A stretch of DNA of 10,647 nt from Desulfobacteraceae bacterium. Lineage in GTDB: Bacteria; Desulfobacterota; Desulfobacteria; Desulfobacterales; Desulfosalsimonadaceae. This document shows positions 1-6,758 of this stretch, piece by piece. The DNA is taken from assembly GCA_021162325.1 (NCBI GenBank), contig JAGGYV010000234.1, forward strand, positions 1-10,647, given 5' to 3'. The translations under genes and the position numbers were made by a program. The number at the start of each line of letters is the position of its first letter. Within the stretch, counting starts at the first letter, position 1. The notes under the pieces were generated by a model. That model made no database searches and was not told where the DNA came from. It worked only from the letters and a program-made list of their open reading frames with translations.

Positions 1-3
1 ATC

Positions 4-443
4 TTAATTATTAATTATTTTCTTTCGTATTCTGTTAATCTGCCCTCTCAGCCTGCTATCATTCTGAATTATTTTTGTGATATAATTGTATCTGACTGTA
101 ATACCTGCTCCAGATATACCGCCAAAATACTGGCCTAAGGCGACACCACTTTCTCCAGTTATTTCACGGCTAAGATAAATAGCCACATCCCGGGCAATAT
201 TCCTCTTTTTCCCTTTTCGCAGAATTGTGTCATGCTCACAATCAAATTCGTCACATACAATAGGCAAAAGATCTTCAGGCAATAGGTATGAATTTTTAGC
301 TCATAGCGCTTCACTGATTTTCCAGGATATTCTAAAAACGTTTCACGCTCCATATCGTTTTTATAAATATCAGTTCCCGTATTTTCTCGATGCATCACAT
401 GATAAAAAGCACCCGGATATTCGATTCTAAAAGCCTATGTCAT
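4..443 (-). pseudogene. Remnant of a REP-associated tyrosine transposase (RAYT), middle deleted and frameshifted
   Basis: The reading frame just below 443 encodes FRIEYPGAFYHVMHRENTG followed by a segment ending KIHTYCL, which is the usual N-terminus of RAYT (Y1 transposase, TnpA-REP) proteins. The next stretch, in another frame from about 282 down to the TAA at 4-6, encodes a DnaA-C-like helix-turn-helix tail (RDVAIYLSREITG, then YFGGISGAG) known at the C-terminus of many RAYTs. The catalytic middle, including the HUH motif and the tyrosine, is missing, and the two halves meet near 280-285 in different frames. The likely start ATG (441-443) is followed by an in-frame TAG at 435-437. Intact RAYTs are roughly twice this length. 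It is very probably inactive. Family assignment rests on remembered family sequence; the deletion and frame change are visible in the sequence. Confidence 0.8.
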
Positions 444-772
444 CCAAACAACACCCGTTTGTCTACTTACAAAAAAAAGTTTGCTTTGAAAAGTTATTCA
501 ACTTCCAGCAAGGTATTAAAAATGAATGCGTCAATAATTAATAATGAAGATGCGACCCCCTTCACATTAAAACTGCTTTACTTATAGTTGATGAAGCGAG
601 AATCTTAGATAATTCCTCTAAGGACGATCCATTTCAACAAATCATTGTAATGAAGTCTGGAAACTTTGAAGTAAAAGCCGATCCCTTACCGGAATGGGCA
701 TGGGATCTGCTTCCTGCCTAACGAATAGAATCCTATATAACATACACAGCAAGATTCCTGTTGAGCAACAAG
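444..772. other. Gene-poor stretch between RAYT relic and Sel1 gene
   Basis: No convincing gene, RNA or strong hairpin terminator was found in these 329 bases. The sequence is AT-rich, and short ORFs here lack ribosome binding sites. The only coding-like signal is the fragment at 548-721, listed separately. The stretch probably holds debris from past insertions around the RAYT relic. Confidence 0.5.
548..721 (+). pseudogene. Possible C-terminal fragment of an unrecognised protein
   Basis: An open frame of 57 codons runs from just after a TGA at 545-547 to a TAA at 719-721. It encodes LLIVDEARILDNSSKDDPF, then IIVMKSGNFEVKADPLPEW, and ends WAWDLLPA. The composition is protein-like, with mixed hydrophobic and charged residues and few rare patterns. 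There is no ATG near its beginning (the first is at 650) and no ribosome binding site, so it looks like the tail of a longer gene that has lost its front. I do not recognise the family. It could equally be chance coding potential. Confidence 0.3.
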
Positions 773-2551
773 TTATAACAACACTTCCTGATACAGCCGG
801 TTAAACAATATCTCCGCTTCAATCAGCTGTTGCGGCGTCATCCGGCTTTTAACGATGCGCCGCTGCTGTGACGCAATTTCTTCTCCCTGGACGGCAACCA
901 GCGTCATCCATGCATAGGCCTGTATATCATTCCGTTCCACTCCATGGCCGTTAAAATACAACAAAGACAAATTATACTGGGCATGGACATTGCCATTTTT
1001 AGCCGCTGCTTCAAACCATTTAAACGCTTTTGCAAAATCTCTTTCAACCCCAATACCGTTATAGCACATCCCGCCAAACCGGTTCTGCGAGTAAACGCTC
1101 CCTTTTATAGCCGCTTTTTCATGCCATTTGGCGGCTTCGGTCAAATCTCTGGCAACCCCCAGCCCATTATCATATAAAACCCCCAATCGGCTCAGGGCTT
1201 TAAAGTAGCCGACATCAGCAGCCTGACGATATAAGTCAACGGCTTTTACATAGTCTCTGGAAATACCGCCTTCTCCGTTTTCAAACATCACACCAAGACC
1301 AAACGCTGCCTCAGTGGAGCCGAGCGCAAGGGCCTTGTAACATACCGCAACGGCCTTTTGTTCATCCTTTTCCATTCCCATACTGCCGTTTAAATACATC
1401 ATGGCAATCCGATACATGGATTTTCCGTCACCCGCATCTGCTGCTTTTTGATACCACAGCAGCGCTTCACTCTGGTTCGGCGCAACGCCATAGCCCTTTT
1501 CATACAAATATCCGATACAATACAGCGCCGGGGGAAAATCTTTTTGCGCCGCTTTCAGATACCATCCCATGGCCTTTCCAAAATCTCTGGGCAGACCGGC
1601 CTCACCGTTGAAATACAACATGCCGATACTGAACTGCGACTGAACAAACCCCTGGACTTCCGCACGGCGATACCATTTTAAGGCTTCCTGATGATCCTGA
1701 GGCACCCCGTCTCCAGTATAAAACATATCCGCCAGATTATGCTGGGCCTGGCCGTAATTTTCTTCTGCCGCCTGCTCATACCATTGGGCGGCTTTTTCAA
1801 GGTCACGGGAAAAGCCTTCGCCATTGTCATACATCACGCCCACGCTGTAATAATGCACCGGCAGAGAATCTTCCTGCTCAGCTGCCTTTAAATACCAATA
1901 GGCGGCTTCGGCATGATTTTCTTCAACCCCCTGGCCATAATACAGCATATGGGCATAACTGTACTGGGGCAGTGAATAATCCTGCTCTGCGGCGGCTTTA
2001 TAATATTCCATGGCCCTGTTCAAATCCTGAGCAACCCCCTGGCCGGTTTGATACATATATCCGAGAGTATACTGAGCGGCCGCACCATCAAGTTCCGCTG
2101 CCTTTAAAAACAATGCTTCTGCTTTTGTATAATCTTTTGCAACCCCCTTGCCCCGATAATACATAATGCCTTCAGCGGTCAGCCGCAGCATTTCCGGGTT
2201 CGGTGGTATAACATCGGGCACCACATATCCGCCGGTTTCCTCAAGTTCAATCTGGATTTCTTCCTTGGTTTTCGGCAACTTTACGCCAGCAGATTCCGGG
2301 GATACCGCCGGCAAAGATTCGGCAACCGGATCTTCCGCTGCCACATTTTGGAATTCCCCCTCGTATCCTGCCGCCTGTTCTTCTACTGCTTCTATCGCTT
2401 CCGCCGATTCTGTAATCTGCTCATCTTCTGCTGCATTTTGGAATTCAAACGTCTCTGCCAGGAGAAGTGAAGAAAAACTTCCTGAAAAAACAATCACTGC
2501 GAAAATAATATATACTTTAAATAAACAACCGGATACAATAAAGGATCTCAT
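773..2551 (-). CDS. Secreted Sel1-repeat protein
   Basis: This 592-residue protein has a signal peptide (hydrophobic core about residues 9-30, likely cut near Ala32). A Glu/Ala-rich low-complexity segment (about 33-110) follows, containing a duplicated EFQN motif. About twelve consecutive Sel1-type repeats of about 36 residues occupy roughly 125-557. Each repeat carries the typical pattern, for example LGYMYQTGQGVAQD followed by A-x-x-YY-x-x-AA. The C-terminus (about 558-592) is a charged helix. Sel1 repeats form alpha-alpha superhelices that scaffold protein contacts; in proteobacteria such exported proteins are usually periplasmic, but no partner can be named here. The ATG at 2551 is preceded by GGGAGAAGAAG at good spacing. 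The gene is divergent from the 2658 gene, with 106 bp between them. No promoter was confidently recognised. Confidence 0.88.
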   Translation of the reverse strand: MRSFIVSGCLFKVYIIFAVIVFSGSFSSLLLAETFEFQNAAEDEQITESAEAIEAVEEQAAGYEGEFQNVAAEDPVAESLPAVSPESAGVKLPKTKEEIQIELEETGGYVVPDVIPPNPEMLRLTAEGIMYYRGKGVAKDYTKAEALFLKAAELDGAAAQYTLGYMYQTGQGVAQDLNRAMEYYKAAAEQDYSLPQYSYAHMLYYGQGVEENHAEAAYWYLKAAEQEDSLPVHYYSVGVMYDNGEGFSRDLEKAAQWYEQAAEENYGQAQHNLADMFYTGDGVPQDHQEALKWYRRAEVQGFVQSQFSIGMLYFNGEAGLPRDFGKAMGWYLKAAQKDFPPALYCIGYLYEKGYGVAPNQSEALLWYQKAADAGDGKSMYRIAMMYLNGSMGMEKDEQKAVAVCYKALALGSTEAAFGLGVMFENGEGGISRDYVKAVDLYRQAADVGYFKALSRLGVLYDNGLGVARDLTEAAKWHEKAAIKGSVYSQNRFGGMCYNGIGVERDFAKAFKWFEAAAKNGNVHAQYNLSLLYFNGHGVERNDIQAYAWMTLVAVQGEEIASQQRRIVKSRMTPQQLIEAEILFNRLYQEVLL

Positions 2552-2657
2552 TCTTCTTCTCCCGGGCGGTGAAATAATTAACTGATAAAACTACCTTATA
2601 ATATTAAACAAAATTGGACTAAAGACAATAAAATGTCAAGTGATTTAAAGGAATTCA

Positions 2658-3557
2658 ATGGGGAATCAAGCGAAACAACGCGATCTCGGGCATAGAATAT
2701 CGGAACTGATCCAGCGAGGAATCACTATCAGCGATAATGTCATGCACTATATTGATTCCACATTTTCAAACCCAACCATAGAGGAACTTGGCCGGATTCT
2801 TTCTGACCCGTCGAACTGTGAAACAGAGCCTGTTTTTGAACTGATTTTCTACCCGAACCGGCAAATGCAGGAAAAAATTGAATCATATTTAACGCAAAAA
2901 ACTCACAATAAAGAGGATATCGAATCCGCCGTCAAATTCCTGTCACACCAAAAAAAAACCGTCACGGTCGTCTTTCCCGACCAGCGGGGAACGCTTTCCA
3001 TCCTTCTGACGGATTCTATTATCCGGCAATTCATCATCCGGCTGAATCTCACCCGGCAAATTGACAAACGGTTTGCTGAAACAGTATCCCGCTTTATCTC
3101 AGATGAATCCGGGAATCTAAAAATCCGGGTGATGTTGAGAAACTGCCGGATGAATTTTCCTGATCCGGTCATCGTTTTTCTGTGCACATGTATCGAGAAG
3201 ATGTATACCGCATCCGATCTCTTCTGGAAGGCCTTCACGTTTTTGCTCAATTTTTTCGATTATATCGACCCGACAGCGGACATTTATTTCAGTCTTATGC
3301 AGGAAAAAAAAGCGATGCTGAACAGCATTGATCAGGCGAAAAAAAGCGAACAGGCATTGGCAAATAACAATGTCGAAGCACTAATGCTCAAAGGGGTCAG
3401 TATTTTATCCATCGATATTGCCGATGCGAGAAAAAAAATTATTCTTATTGACCATATCTGTATTTCAATTTTCGGCAAAACCGAATTATACGGCTATGCA
3501 GAGCAAATCGAATCGCCTGTCACCGTTAAAACTTTTGCATCAGATGACTTTCTTTAG
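2658..3557 (+). CDS. Hypothetical protein, 299 aa, no recognised domain
   Basis: I do not recognise this family. The product is soluble-looking, with no signal peptide and no clear membrane segment, although residues about 190-215 (FWKAFTFLLNFFDYI) are strongly aromatic and hydrophobic. The N-terminal 50 residues and residues about 215-245 look helical. The middle contains beta-like segments such as KKTVTVVFPDQRGTLSILL. There are no obvious catalytic motifs, Cys clusters or nucleotide-binding loops. The ATG at 2658 is preceded by AAAGGA at 6-7 nt spacing, and the frame is long with ordinary codon use, so it is probably a real gene. Its TAG stop (3555-3557) lies inside the first four bases (TTAG) of the intergenic repeat, so the natural C-terminus may have been altered by that repeat. 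Confidence 0.65.
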   Translation: MGNQAKQRDLGHRISELIQRGITISDNVMHYIDSTFSNPTIEELGRILSDPSNCETEPVFELIFYPNRQMQEKIESYLTQKTHNKEDIESAVKFLSHQKKTVTVVFPDQRGTLSILLTDSIIRQFIIRLNLTRQIDKRFAETVSRFISDESGNLKIRVMLRNCRMNFPDPVIVFLCTCIEKMYTASDLFWKAFTFLLNFFDYIDPTADIYFSLMQEKKAMLNSIDQAKKSEQALANNNVEALMLKGVSILSIDIADARKKIILIDHICISIFGKTELYGYAEQIESPVTVKTFASDDFL

Positions 3558-3772
3558 TTTCTTATCTCTGAGTTTTGTATTTTTTGGGCAAACTTTTTTA
3601 AAAACTCAAAAAATGTGAAGTGACTAAAGTGATCTAAATTGCCTAAAGTTGTGGACTGCGCAAAACGCGCGATCATTTTTAATATAAAAATTGAAAATGC
3701 CGAAGGCATTAACCATAACTTTAGCTCACTTTAAACTTTAGTTCACTTTAAACTTTTCCGGTTTATCCGGGT
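3554..3772 (+). repeat. Intergenic repeat, copy A
   Basis: This is one of three related copies. It starts TTAGTTTCTTATCTCTG and ends CCGGTTTATCCGGGT. The left arm contains roughly 10-bp tandem units of the AAGTGNCTAAAGTG type. The right arm contains the inverted form (AACTTTAGCTCACTTT, then CTTTAGTTCACTTT), so the whole unit can fold on itself. The centre holds GCGC-AAAA-CGCGC-like and AATGCC-GAA-GGCATT hairpins. The copy fills the gap between two convergent genes and supplies the stop codon of the left one. No target duplication is visible. Confidence 0.9.
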
Positions 3773-3784
3773 GAAGGACGCGGG

Positions 3785-4552
3785 CTAACGGTTCCAGACT
3801 TTTTCAGCCTCTTCCGCTGCTTCTTTTTTTATCTTGGGGTCTTCTGCCAAAGCAGCGGCTTTTTTAAATATGTCATGTGCTTTATTAAATTCATGCTGCT
3901 TCTTAAAAGCCCTTCCCAGATCAATATAAATCGGGGCTTGCTTCGGCGCTTTTTCAACAGCACTTTCAAAGGCTTCCACAGCATCTTCATATTTTCCCAT
4001 TGCCATATAAACCTGGCCGATTCCGTGATACGCCATAGGAAAATTCGGGGCCATGTCCAGCGCCTCCTGATAGTACTTGACTGCCTGATTATAATCCCCC
4101 AATTTATAATAAACAAACCCCAGATTCGTCATGGGATATTGCGGCGTTCCGTACAAAAGGTCCTCTTTAACGGTTTTAAAACACTCAATGGCGGCATCCC
4201 AGTTTTCCTTCTCAATATACGCGGAGCCCAGATTATTTCTTGCCGGAGAATAATCCGGACTTAATTCCAAAGCCTTTTTAAAATACTTAATTGACAGATC
4301 CAGGCTCCCTTTTGCCATGTATGCCAACGCCAGATCATTTTGAAGATAAGGGTCTTCGGGATAAATCCTGTCCGCCTTTAAAAACTCTCTCAAGGCCCGG
4401 GTATGTGCCCCTTGCCCCAGATAGGCTTCACCCAGATCTCTGATAGCTTCCGCCCGCTGCTTATCGGCCATGTCTTGATGAAAGGAAGCACAGGCGGCCA
4501 GACATATCGGCAGCAGCAAAATCAATAAACAGATACCAGGATTTCTTTTCAT
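3785..4552 (-). CDS. TPR lipoprotein, PilF/PilW-like
   Basis: This 255-residue protein has a lipoprotein signal peptide with lipobox LAAC (lipidated Cys21). The residue after the Cys is Ala, with no Asp retention signal, which suggests an outer-membrane location. Six tetratricopeptide repeats of about 34 residues fill roughly 33-240, for example LGEAYLGQGAHTRALREF and LGFVYYKLGDYNQAVKYY. The arrangement, an N-terminal Cys followed directly by TPRs with a longer third repeat, resembles PilF/PilW pilotins needed for type IV pilus secretin assembly. No other pilus gene is in the window, so a generic TPR lipoprotein is equally possible. The ATG is preceded by GGGAG at 7 nt. It lies on the same strand as the LysM and threonine synthase genes but is separated from them by repeat copy B. 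Copies A and B flank it in opposite orientation. Confidence 0.82.
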   Translation of the reverse strand: MKRNPGICLLILLLPICLAACASFHQDMADKQRAEAIRDLGEAYLGQGAHTRALREFLKADRIYPEDPYLQNDLALAYMAKGSLDLSIKYFKKALELSPDYSPARNNLGSAYIEKENWDAAIECFKTVKEDLLYGTPQYPMTNLGFVYYKLGDYNQAVKYYQEALDMAPNFPMAYHGIGQVYMAMGKYEDAVEAFESAVEKAPKQAPIYIDLGRAFKKQHEFNKAHDIFKKAAALAEDPKIKKEAAEEAEKVWNR

Positions 4553-4565
4553 CGCAGTCTCCCTA

Positions 4566-4794
4566 ACCCGGATAAACCGGAAAAGTTTAAAGTGAACTAA
4601 AGTTTGAAGTTAGTCACGCTATGGCGTGATTATGGCTAATGCCTTCGGCGTTTTCAATTTTTAAGATAAAAATGATCGCGCGTTTAGCGCAGTCCACAAC
4701 TTTAGGCACTTTAGATCACTTTAGTCACTTCACACGTTTTGAGTTTTTAAAAAAATTTGCCCCAAAAACACAAAAACCAGAAATAAGAAACTAA
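4566..4794 (-). repeat. Intergenic repeat, copy B
   Basis: Read on the minus strand this matches copy A along its length, from TTAGTTTCTTATTTCTGG to CCGGTTTATCCGGGT. It differs in the right arm, where TCACGC-TATG-GCGTGA (4614-4629, plus-strand reading) replaces one of the CTTTAG/CTCACTT units. The copy begins exactly at the TAG stop of the LysM gene and ends 13 bases upstream of the TPR lipoprotein start, so any promoter of the latter would lie in or next to it. It contains the 13-base sequence ACTTTAGGCACTT (4699-4711), whose reverse complement is the full predicted target of the IS110 bridge RNA. Confidence 0.9.
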
Positions 4795-6758
4795 TTTCTA
4801 TTGATTTTCATGACCCTTATCCCCGCCCGATTCAAAAAAGACAAAATATGATCATTCAGCGGAATATCAGTGATTAAAATTTTTATTTCTCCCCGGGCCG
4901 TGATCATACTAATTAATCGGCCCGGCACTTGAATGGACATATTATACTCCCTTTCCCTGTCAGCGCCCCAAAAAACCGGGGCTTCACTTTGCTGGACAGG
5001 CATGACACCGAGCAGGTCTGATATAATCGATGGATAACTCTGCCCGGGGCGGATCTGCAGAACCTGAAACCCCGTAGCTTCAATCGATTCGATGGCATCT
5101 CCCTGAAAATCACCGAAATCCACCAGAAATTCACTACCCGATGACACTGACAGCAGGTTTGAATATGCTTTAACCTGAAATCCCGCATAGGGAAAAGAAA
5201 TCTCCACGTTCTCCTGATATCTCATGCCAAACACTGCTGCAAAATCTTTGATAAATGCCGCAGGTTGTGATGGTTCAGGGGTTAAAAAATATCCGGGCAA
5301 TGGTTTTGCCGCATCACCCACGGATACCGGTCCGAAAAAATTCTCACCATCAATCCATTCGGAGATGACCAGCTGCTTACCTGACAGATAATGGTATAAA
5401 TCATCTGACATTTTCTGTGCCGGATAATCAATCAGAGTAACGCACACGTCACCGGGGCCGCTGGCATCAGCATAAATCAGATCGCCCTGGATTGTTGCAA
5501 TAAGCCCCTGATCATTTACTGAAAATTTGTTTTTACAGCCATTTTCATCAATCCGCTGACATATCGTATACATCAGCTCTCTTAGCGACGCATCATAGGA
5601 CATGGTGACAATCTGCAGATTTTTCCAGAAAAAGGCAATGACTCTCTGGTCCGGCAAAGAGAGACGCTCTTTTTTCGCAAAAAGTATCCGGAAACCGGAA
5701 TTAAATTCCATGACCGGTGTTGCGGCCAGATCCAGGGTTAAATCCATCTGTCCCGACCGGGGAAAAAAATACTCCCCTTTATCCAGGAGTTCTGCACCAA
5801 ATATGGCGGCTGATTTTTTAAATATTGACGGCAACGGGGTCAAGGGTTTGGGCTTGGGCAATTCCGCTGGTTTTTCCGCAACTGGTTTTTCTTCTTTAAT
5901 CGTCTCTTCCATTTTCTCTTTGACCAACGGCTCCGGTTCAGGTGCCGGAACAATTTCAGCAGGGATATCCGCGATTTTTTCTACTTCCGGAGTTCCCTCT
6001 AACTCTACTATTTCTTCTAATTCCGAAACATCAACAAATTCCTCAATCACTTCAATCGATATTTCTTCTGCGACGGTTTCCACCGTTTCTTTCAGGACCG
6101 ACAGCTCACCCGCCTCGTCAAACAATTCCGGATACCAGACTTCATCCATGACGGTTGCTACCGGAAGGTTAATTGGCTGACCCACATGAATAAAATTTAA
6201 ATTTTTAATCTGCGGGTTCAGATATTTAAATATTTTAAGCGCTTCTTTATATGGCCGGGTGCTGTAGCGACCAAATTTTTTTGCAATCAATGCGGAGACA
6301 CAATCTCCCTGCTGTACCACATAGTTCATGGAATTCTGCTGCAACTGACGGGGGATATTGGTAATCGTAATCAGAGGAATGGTAACCGTGCCGGTGTCCT
6401 GGCCCTCAAGGGTGTCCGGTGCGATCAGCTTCAATGGCACCAGAATCCGCTGATTGGGAAAAATCAAATTAATGTTATTGACCGTCGGATTCAAACGCTT
6501 AAAAATTTCCAGAAACATCGGAAAATCCCGGTATGCGATTTCACCCCTTTGATTGAACAGCTTGGTCACATAATCATTTTTTTTGACCACATAGGAATCA
6601 CAGAGAACATCCCTGCCCTGGTCCTGACATACGACAAATTGTTTTTGAAGAAACGCGCCATCAGCTAGTCCATATATTGACAATGCCATAATCACGCAGC
6701 CGGTTACGATCAGAACCCGTTCAAAGACAAAAGCGATTATCCTGGATTGCATCAGCAT
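4791..6758 (-). CDS. LysM-domain envelope protein
   Basis: This is a protein of about 655 residues with one N-terminal hydrophobic segment (about 12-33; signal peptide or anchor). Two LysM-type modules follow: about 56-108 (begins YVVKKNDYVTKLF, ends IFPNQRILVP) and about 146-199 (YVVQQGDCVSALIAKKFG to IHVGQPINLP). LysM modules bind the glycan backbone of peptidoglycan. A long Glu/Pro/Val-rich linker (about 215-325) leads to a C-terminal region of about 330 residues that I do not recognise. The ATG at 6758 shares its A with the TGA stop of the threonine synthase gene (TGATG), and AAAGG lies 4-5 nt upstream. A GTG at 6761 or an ATG at 6752 are alternative starts. The overlap implies translational coupling. 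The TAG stop falls in repeat copy B. Confidence 0.82.
   Translation of the reverse strand: MLMQSRIIAFVFERVLIVTGCVIMALSIYGLADGAFLQKQFVVCQDQGRDVLCDSYVVKKNDYVTKLFNQRGEIAYRDFPMFLEIFKRLNPTVNNINLIFPNQRILVPLKLIAPDTLEGQDTGTVTIPLITITNIPRQLQQNSMNYVVQQGDCVSALIAKKFGRYSTRPYKEALKIFKYLNPQIKNLNFIHVGQPINLPVATVMDEVWYPELFDEAGELSVLKETVETVAEEISIEVIEEFVDVSELEEIVELEGTPEVEKIADIPAEIVPAPEPEPLVKEKMEETIKEEKPVAEKPAELPKPKPLTPLPSIFKKSAAIFGAELLDKGEYFFPRSGQMDLTLDLAATPVMEFNSGFRILFAKKERLSLPDQRVIAFFWKNLQIVTMSYDASLRELMYTICQRIDENGCKNKFSVNDQGLIATIQGDLIYADASGPGDVCVTLIDYPAQKMSDDLYHYLSGKQLVISEWIDGENFFGPVSVGDAAKPLPGYFLTPEPSQPAAFIKDFAAVFGMRYQENVEISFPYAGFQVKAYSNLLSVSSGSEFLVDFGDFQGDAIESIEATGFQVLQIRPGQSYPSIISDLLGVMPVQQSEAPVFWGADREREYNMSIQVPGRLISMITARGEIKILITDIPLNDHILSFLNRAGIRVMKINRN

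Noticed and set aside
390..587. 65-codon plus-strand ORF
   Set aside because: It overlaps the RAYT relic, has no ribosome binding site, and its composition looks random.
944..2585. Plus-strand ORFs opposite the Sel1 gene
   Set aside because: They are antisense shadows of the repetitive Sel1 coding sequence, with no start signals of their own.
2597..2639. Divergent promoter in the Sel1/hypothetical intergenic space (TATAAT at 2597-2602; TTGACA on the minus strand at 2634-2639)
   Set aside because: Neither box has a partner at 16-18 bp, so a promoter call is not supported.
3610..3760. CRISPR-like array from the AAGTGNCTAAAGTG units
   Set aside because: The units are about 10 bp and contiguous, without unique spacers, and no cas genes are present.
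3700..3772. Rho-independent terminator at the CCGGTTTATCCGG end of the repeats
   Set aside because: The stem is only 4 bp and is not followed by a proper U tract in either direction.
3554..4794. Composite transposon made of copies A and B around the TPR gene
   Set aside because: The repeats encode no transposase, and no target duplication is visible at the outer ends.
5602..6180. 192-codon ORF opposite the LysM gene, Ser/Thr-rich
   Set aside because: It is the antisense of the Glu/Pro-rich linker codons, which explains its length and biased composition.
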